Notes: generated by a model from the letters alone, not told the origin. A stretch of 52,500 nt of DNA from Symbiodinium natans (GCA_905221605.1 CAJNDS010002096.1:250001-302500), one strand, 5' to 3'. Shown: positions 31,718-43,342, counted from the first letter of the stretch. Program-made: numbers and translations.

Positions 31718-34700
31718 ATGGCGACCTCCGATAAATATGATCGGCAGCTGCGGCTTTGGGGTGCGCGTGCTTCACCGTTCCTTCACTGCTGCATCTCTAA
31801 ACTACCGAAACCAAGGTGCACATGGCCAACGGGCATTGATGGATGCAAAGGTGCCTTCATCATCCTACATCATGGTGCATGGAGCTAGTCACAGTCATCC
31901 CAAACGCAACTTCTGCGAGCCCATATGTGACTAAAGAATCGAAGCATCACTCGAGGAATAACTGGGACTGACTGCAGGCAAAGCTGGAATTGTGCTCTTT
32001 GTGGGCAGGTTTGCATGCTTGGCTCCTCCGCCATTGCCACGGAAGCTCTCAAGAACTTGGTGCTGCCAGGTATTGCGGCTGCACTTAGACTAAAGCATAC
32101 TAAAGCTGCGAAAGTTCGCTCCTCCTGGCTGCCTGTCTTGGCCGCCCAGGCATAGGCCAGTTCACCATTGTGGATTCTGCAAAGGTGGAGGCCAGACTGG
32201 GTCGGAGCAGTCCCACAACGCATGTGGTCCGTGTGCCTTCTCAGAAGAGTAAAGGTTGAACTTCTCATGTTCTATCATGAGAGGCTGCAGACCTTGGGCA
32301 CAACTTCTTCTTGGAGGCCCGTGTTCGTTCCGTGACTTCTTGCCCGGCTTGAGAAGTCGACTACGCTACAAATGGCAAGCGATGCCAGCTGCAGGAATCT
32401 GATCTGGGCAAGCTCCGTTCAGAGGCCCCATTTCGCGGTTTCCAGCACGGGGATCCGGCGCTCGGTGTTTTTCGGTGTTTTCTGCAACTTGCCAATGAAC
32501 ATCGAAGGCAGCCTGCAAGTGGCTTCTTGAGATGAACCCCGACGTACAGGGGTCCCCCCCTCAGGATCGCTGAGGGCAAGGACTCATGACACGAAGCTCA
32601 CTGTCTACAAGCCTTGCAATCGATGTGCAAGTGCCTGCCATCTGAAACTCAGGGCTCATATTGATCAAGATTCGGCGAAGGCTGTGGGTCAAGGAAAGGA
32701 GTTCTTCCGGCTGGGAACCCAGAAGACCGCGCCGACTGCAGTGGAGAATGCTGTAGTATGCTAGCAAACCCTGCTCTGTGCCGTAATTGGAAGCGTGCCA
32801 AGAGCCAGGCATTTCTCAATTGTCATCGCGTGCCAGTTGACAGAGACTCTGGCAAGTCAGCTCGGCAGGCTCTGTGAGGCCGGGCGATTTCGAGCGATTT
32901 CGACTGATTGCAATAGTACGACTATCGGTACTTTGACTAATTGGGCTATCTTTGACCGCCACTCAAGTCGAAGTGAGACTTGGGTGGCTCTGTCAGTTTC
33001 CACCGCAAGGAGCTTCAGATCCCACTGATTCTCGTCACCTCGTTGGGCTTCGTAGGCTCGAAGCTTCTTGGAATTTCTCGGAATGGAAAAGGAATTCTCT
33101 TGCAATCCGTCGGTTTGTGTCATGTCAATTCAGCACAAGTGGGCTTGCCAGAGTGCAAGAATCCAGAGATGCAGATGAGCCAAAGGAACGGGTACAGTAT
33201 AGTACAGTCACGCAGATCCAAAAGCTTCGCTGACAAGATGCATGTTTTACAGTTGGGAGGCAAGATTCGCTTGTTCGTAGCCGAGCACTCCGTTTGCGAG
33301 ACCAAGCCCGACTCGGAGTGCACCTTGCGATCTTGGTATTGGTATGCCACCGAAGTGACGAATTCGCGGAAATCGAAATTTGGCCTCAGCCTAGAACACA
33401 ACATCCAGTTCAGCCAGGTTTGGCGATCTGCGTCTCACAGACCCGTTTCCAGAACTGAGGAGGCGGGAGCACCGAGACATTAACCAAACCGATACAATAA
33501 CCAAACTGAATGTAAAATAATGGAGTCAATAACCGAACTGAATGAAAATAATGGTAGTAAAGAGCCATGGAGCATGCCTTAGCATCACCTGGAAACATTA
33601 GCGACTGCGCTCGGATGTTTCATACCAGGTGGTGGCACGATTCCTAAACCTGTCATGGACGCTGCATGACTTCGTCGTTGCATGCGTGTGCACATTTGCA
33701 GCGTGTACTTGGGCAGCATGCTTGCTACAGGGACATCTTTCCTTGGTGATGTTATGGGATGTTCCTTCACCTTACGAGCTCGTTGCACGGTTCAATCGTC
33801 GTCGGCTTGGGTTGAACCTGAGATTGCTCTCCTGTCTTGATCAACCCAAGCCGCAGCAGAAGTGGGCAAGTAAACAGCAACATTCGTTGATGTTTCTCAG
33901 GTCGATTGTCGACAGATGCATAGAAAGCACAGGAACTCCGACTACTTTGACTTACTGAAGTGCCTGTTGTGGCCATCAGATCAATCAAACGCATGTGCGA
34001 ATCCTACGTATGATGCTACGTAAAGGGTAGACAGCAGAGCGAATGACGTCGTTGGACCATTTGTTGACAACAGTTCAGATCTGTTCAGGTTTGCAGACTC
34101 CATTGACTTTGCTCAGACCTGAGTAAGCGATGCGGTCGTGTGCCAAGCGCATCAAAGCGGCGGTCCTGGGCATGGAAGGCCAGCTTAAACGACACGGAGC
34201 ACGCCCACGTGTCCGTCGCTCAGCCGGCTCGCAGCCTGAGCGAAGCCTGGCAGAAAGCCTGAGCAAAGCCTAAAGCAAAGCTTGGCAACAAGCTTGGCCA
34301 AGCATGGCCAAGCTTGGCATCAAGCTTTGCAAAGCTGCAGAGTAGTTCGAGAAGGCCCCGCCGTGTCAACCGTGTGCCGCACTGCAGGCCTTATGTCGTG
34401 ATCCTGATCCGTGCACTCGACTCTTGGAGGACGGCTTCTCCGAAATAATCCAAGTCGCACATTTACTTGCTTTTGTAGCAGCAGACTGCCATGCGGAAGA
34501 GACTACTGCTCGCCGCTTCTGCCGTTGGCGGTTGAGAGGAAACGATCCGAGGGGAGGACGCTGCCCAAAACATCTGCTGAGAAAGCAGCTCGACTAAAGC
34601 AGAAGATCTGTATTGAAGTGGGCAGAAGTTGCATCACCTTTGCCCGAGGACGAGTTCAAAGACATTGACCTGGCCTGAGAGCAGAACAAAAAAGCTCCAA

Positions 34701-35876
34701 CCTACCTGCGATAGACACATCGAAACCAAATCCTTCTGTTGCGAGGTGTCGAAGATGCGGCGCAGTCCACAAGAGGCCAACTTCGATGAGGCCGCACTTT
34801 CGCTTCCCACGCGGTGAGCGAAATTGAAGTTTCAGCTCCTCCGAGGGATGTAGAGCCGCCCAGTGCCAGGCCCTAGCGAATGCGTACAAGGCAGCGGCGG
34901 CATCTGTAGCTACATGTGTATGTATATATTTGCAGGTACATAAATATGATGTATGTTTCTTCATATATTTTGGGGGTGGGGCGGGGGGAACTCTGTCGCT
35001 TGACACGGGACCAGAGGCAACTGTCCGGCCTGTAGTGGCAGGCATGGATGCCCTATGTGATCCCAGACGCCGTGCAGCAGGCCAGTGTTTCTCCGTCTCT
35101 TTGTCAAAGGGCCGGGGACTGGCTAGACTGTATGCATATGCATCCTTGATGAAAGCCAACTGGGTTTCCGTGCAATTTCGTAGCACTGTACGTTGCCTGG
35201 GCTGCCTGTGTCATCCCCACGCCTTTTCACGGTGACGGTGCGGAGCCGAGTGCCATGAAGTGCCATTGCATGGCACCCACATGCGGTCGCAGCGCTGCCG
35301 GCGATGGTTTTTGCTGACTTTTTGCACAGGTTCTTTCGCGCGTCGCGAGTGCCTCGAAGAGCGACTTCTGGATTGTGGCCCGAGCAGTGGCTGGTCAATG
35401 AATAGCGATGAGATTGAGACATGCGATAGTGCCGCGCATGTGGCTTTCTCTGCTTCCCTTTTGTTGGCGTTGCTGCGAATAGCGTTGACAGGTGTCGCAA
35501 TTTGTGCGCGACTGTGGGAAGCTGCCCCTTGCTGGTACCCTGCCAGACATGACTGCCGGATGCTCAGCTCTAAGACCCTCAGTTTCACTCCACAATCCTA
35601 AGCCCTGAGTGCTAAATCCTCTGCTCTGCGTTTAAGCTCTTAAGCATCGAGAACTGCATCTGATGAATGACGATGCCCTATCACATCGACATGCTAGTGT
35701 GTACAGCATCATTCTTTTGGGGTGGTCTTGTTCTGCACTCCGAACTATTTTGGAGTTCTGGTCTCCTCTGAAAGCAGATTCGGGGTGAAGTCTCACAAAG
35801 TGTGTCTGAAGGGTCGCGGGAGAATCGGAGAATCTCGGGGGCCAAGGCCAGCACGGACATGTTCATCAAACTGCAG
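31718..35876 (+). CDS. NAE1: NEDD8-activating enzyme E1 regulatory subunit (NAE1/APPBP1), 3' end not resolved
   Basis: Exons 1-4 are clear: 31718-31760 (MATSDKYDRQLRLWG), 31816-31850 (AHGQRALMDAK), 32009-32069 (VCMLGSSAIATEALKNLVLP), 32150-~32193 (GIGQFTIVDSAKVEA). More pieces follow in family order: ~32284-32323 (ADLGHNFFLEA), 32395-~32427 (ESDLGKLRSEA), ~32505-32549 (KAACKWLLEMNPDVQ), ~32808-32878 (FSIVIACQLTETLASQLGRL), ~33007-33060 (KELQIPLILVTSLGFVG), ~34612-34670 (PLPEDEFKDI), ~34749-34801 (PQEANFDEAA), ~34861-34909 (QALANAYKAAAAS), 35330-~35396 (KSDFWIVARAVAG) and ~35841-35876 (STDMFIKLQ). The family role is to pair with UBA3 and adenylate NEDD8 for cullin neddylation. This subunit lacks the catalytic Cys. 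The C-terminal third was not found; it may lie in 36-37.4 kb in exons I cannot read. The N-terminal half is secure, later exons less so. Confidence 0.85.
33481..33556. repeat. Short AT-rich repeat (ATAACCAAACTGAATG)n
   Basis: Two to three imperfect copies of TAACCRAACTGAATG...AAATAATGG lie in a presumed intron of NAE1. Confidence 0.75.
34276..34329. repeat. 25-bp inverted repeat with 4-base loop
   Basis: The left arm (34276-34300) and right arm (34305-34329) are complementary at about 20 of 25 positions, with AGCTTGGCCA against TGGCCAAGCT next to the loop AGCA. It lies in an intron of NAE1 beside further AAGC/CTTGG echoes (34250-34340). Confidence 0.85.
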
Positions 35877-36384
35877 GAGAGCGGAGAATCCTGTGGAGAC
35901 GTCAGAGAATCCTCTTTACTGAATTCAGACAGACCTCAGCTAAACTTCACGTTCCATTCTGTATTCTGTAAGGCAATCCCGAAGCGTTTCGTGAGCAACT
36001 CATGCAGCTCTGTCCTCTTGCTGCCCCACCCTGATTGCTCGACTCTCAGCTCCGGTTCAAACGGTACGAACCGGTTGCTCAAGATTAGTGCAAACGGCAT
36101 GCTCGACTGACGCCATCAGCTGTTGACTAGATTGCTTGAACGTGCACAGCATTTTCGGCCGTTAATCCTGCAGACAAGCAGCCATGCAGCACTCATGGCC
36201 AGCCATGCAGCATTCATGGTCCAATGCAGTTGTTTTTTCCGTTAGTCCCGCTTTCACGCCTTTTTCACGTGTTTTCCCATTCCAGCTGCTCTCGATTCAG
36301 CATGTCGCTGGGCCACTTTGGCGCATCTGCGAGGACGGCAAGGGCTGACTTCTGGAAGATATGGAGGATTGAAACATCTGATGC

Positions 36385-37062
36385 TTGGAGCCCCTGACTT
36401 TAGGCTGGCTGCTCCACCTGCGTATTTGCAGTCCAGACGGCTGGCTCTGGATCACTCGTTTGCTGGAGGCAGGCTGGTTGGAATTGCTTCACGATTTCCT
36501 TTGTGCTCTTGAACATGTTGAACCGAAGACGCCCACTTTCTGCACGGTCTGGAAACACGCTTGTAGAGTCCCCCGTCCGTGGATGTCCATGCTTGATGAT
36601 GGCCAGGAGCTGCCTTGGGTTCAACTCGAGGAGCTTTGCCGAGCCAGGCTTGCAACTGCACATACTCGTACCATCTCGTACATGCTCCTGGCAGGCTGGA
36701 AGGCTACGAGGTGCACGTGGAAGCATCTGCGCCGACCTGCGCAGCCTGCGCGCGCAGGACAGTTCCTCTGCTTTCGGCTTGGAGCCAGAGTCTCAAGTCC
36801 TTTGTGTTTTTCTGGATGCTGGGATGCTGCGCTAGAACTCAGGTCCTGGCTGTTTGCAGCAGCATCTCAGGCAAACGAAGCCGTGTCATCAGGCACGAAG
36901 TCTAGTCTGATGTCAAGTGAGTCAAGTGTTTTGCAGAGAGCGGAGCTCGCAGGGCTTTCTGAAGGGGGCCCATTGCTCATACCAATCCTCTTCTTGGGAG
37001 GCTGGGAATGGGCTTCGCAATTCAACTACAAGCAGCATCCAGCAGATCCTTGCAGATCCTAG
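36385..37062 (+). CDS. Long open frame without recognised domain
   Basis: The frame is open for 225 codons with no ATG at the edge (it begins at TTG), so if real it is an exon. It includes SPDGWLWITRLLEAGWLELL and DDGQELPWVQLEELCRARLA, which are plausible helical sequences. An alternative frame has LRSLRAQDSSSAFGLEPESQ near 36725-36835. I cannot decide between them. It could contain C-terminal NAE1 exons or a separate gene. Confidence 0.3.
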   Translation: MEPLTLGWLLHLRICSPDGWLWITRLLEAGWLELLHDFLCALEHVEPKTPTFCTVWKHACRVPRPWMSMLDDGQELPWVQLEELCRARLATAHTRTISYMLLAGWKATRCTWKHLRRPAQPARAGQFLCFRLGARVSSPLCFSGCWDAALELRSWLFAAASQANEAVSSGTKSSLMSSESSVLQRAELAGLSEGGPLLIPILFLGGWEWASQFNYKQHPADPCRS

Positions 37063-37107
37063 GAAGCCCTGTAGCAACACAAAGCAGCATTTTTTTTTGT
37101 CCTCTCA

Positions 37108-37350
37108 GTGTCCTCTTCTTGCCGAAATGGAGGCCTGGCCTCGTCACTGAACCCGTGCAACGCGGCCTCCTTGCCGGCGGCGGCGGCCTCCGTCGCGGCG
37201 CTGTCCAGGTTTCCCTCGGAAAAAGACTCTGCCGAGCGGTTGAAATTTAGGCGAGCACAGAGATGGATGCACTCGTGCGCAGGCGTCAGTCCCCAGTGCT
37301 GCAGGCCCTTGCGTACACTTCAGGCAAGGGCACAAACGCAAATTATCTGA
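37108..37350 (+). CDS. Possible exon, Ala/Ser-rich
   Basis: An in-frame block encodes LNPCNAASLPAAAASVAALS followed by RFPSEKDSAERLKFRRAQRW. Composition and codon use look coding, but no family is recognised and the start is unknown. Confidence 0.3.
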   Translation: MSSSCRNGGLASSLNPCNAASLPAAAASVAALSRFPSEKDSAERLKFRRAQRWMHSCAGVSPQCCRPLRTLQARAQTQII

Positions 37351-37761
37351 TTCAGTATTTTGTCTTCGCAGCTCTAGCTTGCCAATTATGCCGAGTCCGA
37401 GTCGCATTTTCTCTCTGAAAAAGCTCAAGCCAGCCAGGGACGGGGCGCTGCAGACTTAGACCCTGTTCTCACTGAGCAACATTGAGCAACATCCATGACA
37501 TTCGATCGGGCAAGCCGGGGACGTTCGGGGACAGACCCACCAAGGAGGTCAAACATAGCTGGCCCCGCCATCGTTCAGAAAGCAATCTGTCGGTCTGCTT
37601 ACTCTCATCCGTAGCAAGAATTTGAAGTGAAACGGCCAATCGGACAAGTTTTCTGTCAAGTGTGCGTCAGTGTGCGTGGGTGCCTTCGCCAGCCTGATGC
37701 GTAGTTCATGAGACTGTCAGACTGCTCCCTGCTAGACTAGAGATACTAGAGCACAACGGCT

Positions 37762-39357
37762 GTGGGACGCGTGTTCCCGAGCTTCATTTTTTCATTGGCT
37801 CAGTTTGCAGGCTCTGCCGTGGTTTTAATGGCATTGGGCATTGCAGTTGCCTTTGCCGGCGAAAGGCCGACCGACGACTGCAAGTGCCATGGTGCTTGCG
37901 TGAAAGAATGTCTCTTTGCGCGCCTCCATCGAAGTAAAGTGATCGCAGGCTTCCTGTTGGTGAAGGCACGTTTGCTTTCTTGCACGGCTTCGAATCAACC
38001 TCCGCCCTGAGTCTCCTCTACCTCTCCGACATGGCAGTTTAAGAATCAAGCGAAGGAGTTCTGCCGTGGCTTTTTCCGCTCGTGGCCGTTGTCATGGGTC
38101 TAAGTTGCTTGGGTGGAAGCTTTTGCCCGTGTGATGTCTTGAGTCTCATATGTTCTTGCAAGTGCCGAGGCTTATTGGAAATATTGCCGCTGAAGCTCAG
38201 CGGAATTCCAGGCCATGCACATGCAACGGTTGAAAGGACCAGTTGGCAGGCGTTCAGAAGGGGCTCCACCTCTCATCCTCCGCATCCTTTACAGTCCTTT
38301 ACATCTCAAGCCGAACTGCATACAGTGAGCTTACAGCAACTCTCAAGTTGCAGGCTTGGGAGATGCGATCGAAGCCGCACCGCAAGAGCTACGCGGATTT
38401 CTGTTGGGCATGGCCAGCGCAGCAGGCTCCATGAGCGGCATTGAGCAGCTTCAGTCTGCTCGCAGAATGCAACGGTCCACAACAGGTTCTTCGCCTTGCG
38501 CAACGCCAGCTATTAGCTTAGCACTTGGAGCCTTGACGAGTCTTGCAGAATGTTGAGGGTGTATGTAAAGCTCTCCAAGTCTCCAAGGTGTTGGTCACCA
38601 CCACAACCTATATCGCCTCTCACTCTGCAACATGGCTGCAGGCGACTACACAAAAGCGCCTTCGGTGTGCTTTTGGTCCTTGAAGTCCTTTTGTCCGGCA
38701 ACTTTGGGAGCTCAGCTTACTTGTAGCACGTGGTTACTGAGGTCAGTGTGACGAACTCTGCGATTCTACTCTTTGCCTATGCGATGGGCGTCTCGTTTCG
38801 GAGTGCGCTTGTGCTCTCTTGTGGCTTGACCGGAGTCCCCCCCAAGCTGTTCTCTCAGACGGCATGCCGAGGATACAGTGCACCCTTGGCCTTGGTCAGC
38901 GTGTCTGCGGGGCTCCTCCCAATCTTCCAGGAGAGATCGGAGTCTGCTTGAGACTTCCCTCCCTTAGAGTTTTTTTAGAAGTGACCACATCTGCTTTGTG
39001 TGATAGCTCCCTCCTCTTGAGCTGCGAGGGCTCTCGTTTTAAGGGCTCTCCATATAGCGTCCCGCGCAGGAAACTGGGCAATGGGGACGCTAGGCCAAAA
39101 TCACGATAAACCGTTCTGAAACGATCAGCTCAGGGCATGCATCAAGTGAGTCTGAGGCAAGAGTGTTACGGGCGCCGTGATCTTGCTCGTCAGTGCCCTA
39201 GATCCAATTTTGACGCTTGCAGTTTTCATGTTCCTTTCGCGAATCGCAGTGGCTGATGTTCACCTTTCAGGCTGGCTCTTGGCAACTGCTGACAAAGATT
39301 CACGACACCTATGGCCTGGAAGCAGAAGCTGGCATCTACCTGGCCTCGACCTCAGGT
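37762..39357 (+). CDS. Possible multi-exon membrane protein
   Basis: Several sense blocks encode hydrophobic segments: ~37800-37916 (FAGSAVVLMALGIAVAFAGE, then Cys-rich DDCKCHGACVKEC), ~38050-38165 (PLVAVVMGLSCLGGSFCPCD), ~38360-38490 after a CAG acceptor (GDAIEAAPQELRGFLLGMAS), ~38740-38930 (TNSAILLFAYAMGVSFRSAL and APLALVSVSAGLLPIF), ~39175-39270 (ILLVSALDPILTLAVFMFLS), and 39272-39357 after a CAG acceptor (AGSWQLLTKIHDTYGLEAEA). Together they suggest a multi-pass membrane protein with one gene across 1.6 kb. No transporter signature is visible and I cannot name a family. They could also be separate genes. Confidence 0.35.
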
Positions 39358-39559
39358 CACCATGGCTTGCGATCTCCAGCTGTTCGTGCATGTTCGTTCG
39401 TCTGCGAGATCGCCCTGAAATTGCTCACAACTCCTTACCTATCCACATACAGCCATTCTGCTCAATACACTTTTCCACCACCATCCGTACCATTCATCCC
39501 ATACTCGGTATCCTTAGGGCCTTTGTCTCCTTTGAGCACACCCTAGATGCTATGAAGGC

Positions 39560-40560
39560 CGTCTGGGACCGGTGGACTCATGTTTGTCATATGTCTCCAT
39601 TTGTGAAGTGAGCAGACTCCGATGGCTGTGACGCCCCGTCTGTGTGAAGTCAGCAGACCCGGGAACGATGCGTGATTCCGAAACTGGACGCACGCGATCC
39701 AGAAACCGGACGCGATTCAGGAAGCCAGGACTCGGAAACTCCGGCGATTCAGAATCCGCGGTTCAAGAAACTAGGTGATTCAGGAAACTGATTCAGGAAA
39801 TTCAGGAAACTGATTCAGGAAACCGGCTTCACGCGATTCAGGAAAACACACGATTCAGGAAGTTACCTGATTCAGGAAACAAGGGGGAGGTGGGGTGGTA
39901 GCGTTCATGTCAGCGATGCTTTCATAGAATTGGGAGATTCCCGCATCTTCGGTTTCCTGACACCGTGGTTTCCAATTTCCCTATCCGCAGTTTCTGAGTC
40001 CGTGCTTGCAGTTTCTGTCGAATCCGCTCTCTATTTTCCCGAGCAGTATCCGAATGACGTTTTTCCGGTTTCTGCATGGGCGCGATTTCGGTTTCCGAAT
40101 CCCTTGCAGACCCGGTGACACTGGCGGACTCATTTGTCACCCATTTGTCTCCGACTTGTCTCCTTGTGTCATTGTGAAATGAGCTGGCCCTGGATGCTGT
40201 TACTGTCTGGGACTGTGGTGGACTCATGTGTCCCCCTTGTGTCTACCAACCTGCAGTGACCAGACCGCCCGTGTGGGGCTGTTGGACTCAGCTGTCTGAA
40301 ATTTACCCAAGCAGCTGTAGCTGGGGGCTTCTGGCTTTGAGTGGAGAAACGGATTCTGTGACTTCTGGATGTGTCGCTGCCCTACTCTTAAATCTGTCTA
40401 TTCGTCTTCCTTTGCTCCCTTTGCTCCCTTTGCGAAGTGTTACTGAAGTGATGAAGGGAGCAGACTCTTCATGCCTGTCCGGGACCGTTGGGTTCATCTG
40501 TCTCCACTTTGTGTCCCTGGGATGTTGTGATGCCTGTCTGAGATAGTTGGATTCATCTTG
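39560..40560. repeat. Degenerate satellite of a GTCTGGGAC...TGGACTCATNTGTCTCC unit
   Basis: The phrase 'GTCTGGGACCG...TGGACTCAT.TGTC...TCTCCATTTGTG...AAGTGAGCAGACTC' recurs near 39560-39655, 40105-40190, 40205-40250 (GTCTGGGACTGTGGTGGACT), 40265-40300, 40440-40510 and 40520-40555. Copies are diverged and partial. The family brackets the inverted-repeat block at 39661-40110. Confidence 0.65.
39661..40110. repeat. Inverted array of (GATTCAGGAAAC)n-like units
   Basis: The left part (39670-39885) is full of GATTCAGGAAACTG-type 12-14 base units. The right part (39945-40105) is full of the reverse complement (GGTTTCC, GCAGTTTCTG, GTTTCCGAATCC). The two arms form a large imperfect palindrome around a ~60-base centre. 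The reverse-strand ORF across the right arm is a product of the repeat. Confidence 0.8.
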
Positions 40561-40579
40561 AAAAAATCGAGAGACACAG

Positions 40580-42769
40580 TTGTCCTTGCCAAGGTGTTGC
40601 TGACATTGGTGCTTCTGCTCCTTCCTGAAGACCCAGTCGTGCGAGAAGCTGCAGCCATCCTACCTTTTTGCAACGAATCTGCGCCGTAGCCCAAGTGTGT
40701 CGTGTGCTCACCATCGGAGGCCCCGGCCCGCATCATACCTTTGGCTGGACAGGTTGGAAGCAGCGCAGCCGTAGCCAGTGCTTGGGTCTAGTTTGTGTTG
40801 TCTTGGCTTGTGTTTCTTGCAGGTGGGCGTATATGAATATCTCCCAGAGTCCCCGAAAGACGAGGCTCTGCTAATCCACTCAATTTCCCAGTAGCAGTGA
40901 GTGCCGCCGCCGACCAATCGGGCTTCACAAGTCTTTGCCGACGTTTGACATTGGCTTGCAGGGCCAGCCCGGGCGTGCTGAACCATTGATGGCTTGGAAA
41001 CCTGATGGCCAAGTTGTGCACGCACTGAAGCGACTTCATGAACTAGCAAATCAGAACGGTAGGCCTGCTTTGAGGCCACTTGCTGCCGAATGCCTCGACG
41101 CAACTCGAAGCCACCAACACTTCATTTCTCATGTTGGGGGCGTCTTGCCAGAGTTGGTCGAGTGGTGTGGCGATGCACTAGCTCACCACGATGGACTGCA
41201 TGACTCCGATGATGGGACGCAGGCAAGCGAAGCATGTTGGAACGCGGCATGCGTGGTCGAGGCTGAGATGCTCCATATGTGTTTGATGGCGATTGCCTGC
41301 TTGTATCCAGCACTTACGAGCAGCATTTGCATGCACGAGAACGAACATGAGCTTCTGCAACTTCTTTCTGATGTCGCCCTTGACATGGATGAGCTCTCCA
41401 TCTATGTCTTCGGCTCTTTATGTCAAGAAGGATGTGATAGCCAGTTGCGCTCGGCGTTGGAGGGCTCGATGGCATGCTTGCTTTTGTGCGTGGCCCGAGC
41501 GAGGCGACACTCGATTTCGGGTGAGACAATATTTGAGCTCGCGCATGGTGACGCATTGTGGGGCTTCCTTTTGGCCAGAGCTGTGCTGAATTGGAGAGAT
41601 AAGGCAGCAGAAGAACATGGCGGGTGGGTACCTGAGGACTTGCAGGCTCTCGTAGAAATCACACTTCGAGCGGTTCTTTGCATGCACAAGCCTCATCTGG
41701 CTTTTCTTCGAGAGAACACCCTGTGCTACAACAGCATATCAATCGATGCGAGAAATGCTGCGATGCGGCAGCACAACGCAGAAGTGGCGAGTGCATTCGC
41801 ATGCAGCTTCTTTGCTAAATTTGAGCTCTCGGTGCTTTCCAATATTTCCAATTGTGGCCAGTTGCTCCCCGAACTGGCCTCTTTCTTGGCTTGCGTTGCC
41901 GGTCCGGACTCGGCAACGTTGGAGTACAGCGAGCAATTCTGGGAGCTGCTCTTGGGCGGCTTTGAGGAAGGCTCTCGCACATACTGGACAGATTTAGCGG
42001 CTATTTCCATAGCTAATCCGCCAACGCGCGGGCAGTGCGAACGCTTCCTCCGCAACTCAGACCTCTGGATCCGTGTAGATCCAGCCAGTGTTCTGTGGTC
42101 CCTGTCGACAGCTTGTGTTTTGACAGCGAGTGCAGGCATTCCGCCTTGTGAGCCTCTTGGCAGCTTCTTGCTGGATGTCATTGGAAGATGGCCCAGAACA
42201 AGCAGAACAAGTTGCGCAAGTTTCAAAAGTTTCAAGGATGCATTGGAGAGGTGGCGTGGATTTGGATGTCACGGGCTCGATGTCTGGCTAGCAAGCTCGG
42301 CCTTGCAGGCTGTCAATGAAATGAATGAAATTGAAGCCATTCCCGCGGAGAGTGAAGTGATTGAACTGTCTGAACTGTCTGAACCTGTGGGCCTGCGCCG
42401 CTTGTTCCCCTCTGCTCCCAAGCATCTTTGCTGCCAGCTTGATGGCCAGCTCATGTTGGACCCTGTTCGTTCGCCTGCTGGGCACCTTTTCGAGCGGTCA
42501 AATCTCAGCCGCGCTCTTCAAGAGCTTGGCCGATGCCCTATTACAAGTTCTGATCTGGCTTTGAGTGATTGTCAAAGATCACCGCGAGTCCGAGCGGAAG
42601 TGCTTCGATGGGTCCGCATGCAAAGAAGGCTTTGCCTTACATGTGAGGCTACTTTGGCATTCTCAACACAGTCCTGTCACACCCACAACTATCCTTGCAG
42701 GCAGCGCTGCCTCAGGATCTAGGCAATCTTCCCATCGGCGCTCTAGCAGCAGTAGTCTTTTACTTGTGA
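40580..42769 (+). CDS. U-box domain protein (putative E3 ubiquitin ligase), 5' end uncertain
   Basis: An upstream exon at ~40580-40690 encodes VLAKVLLTLVLLLLPEDPVV and REAAAILPFCNES. After an intron, a very long exon stays open from ~40935 (no ATG; probably starting after TTGCAG at 40960) to about 42620. It is helical and Cys/Leu-rich (ELANQNGRPALRPLAAECLD near its start; SVLSNISNCGQLLPELASFL mid-exon). Near its end is a U-box: PSAPKHLCCQLDGQLMLDPV, RSPAGHLFERSNLSRALQEL, then RCPITSSDLALSD and VRAEVLRWV. The DPV, GH-FER, CPIT and W positions fit the zinc-free RING-like fold that binds E2 enzymes. Most U-boxes have CPI where this has CCQL. A last exon may be 42701-42769 (AALPQDLGNLPIGALAAVVF, then TGA). 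The N-terminal helical part could be a substrate-binding or UFD2-like region. Confidence 0.75.
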
Positions 42770-42974
42770 ATGCCTGCTGCCACCGGGCCACCGTCCGTTT
42801 TGACTGGGCAGGTTTCGATCTCGACATGCCAGGGGCCCAGTCAAGAAGAGAGTGAGCAGTGCGTGTGTTTTCCAGGCGCTCAGAGGTGTGTTTCTCGCCT
42901 CAAAGAACCCTGTTGCAGGAACGTTGTGTGTGACATGTGAGATAGTTGGGCGTAGCTGCAGAGATGTGTTTATT

Positions 42975-43042
42975 TGTTTTTATTTTTGTGTGTGTGTGTG
43001 CGCCCGGGTGTGTGCGTGTGCGTTTCTCTCTCTCTCTCTCTC
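42975..43042. repeat. GT and CT microsatellites
   Basis: A T-rich and (GT)n run at ~42975-43020 is followed by (CT)n at ~43025-43042. Confidence 0.9.
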
Positions 43043-43342
43043 TTGGTGAAGTGTGGCTGAACGCGGTGCCTTTCAATCTGAAGGCGTCGCCTGGCGTTCG
43101 CTTCGCTTTTTGCCGGCGTTGCTGTGGCCAGCTTTCCAGAGGTGGAGTTCTCGGACAGTCTGAGGGTTAACGCTGCTTCCGCCGACTCCGTAAAGCCGCG
43201 AGGCTCCACGTGCAGAGGCCCGGGAGAAGCAGCGCGACAACAAAGACAGCATGGATTGGGTTTGGGTTTGCGCGGACACGGTGCTGGTCGGGTTTGTGGG
43301 GGAAAGTGGAAGAAGGAAAACTCTTGGCGATGTTGTTTTTTT

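Noticed and set aside
39922-40227. 101-codon charged reverse-strand ORF
   Set aside because: It falls on the inverted GGTTTCC/GAATCC repeat arm and its apparent composition follows from the repeat.
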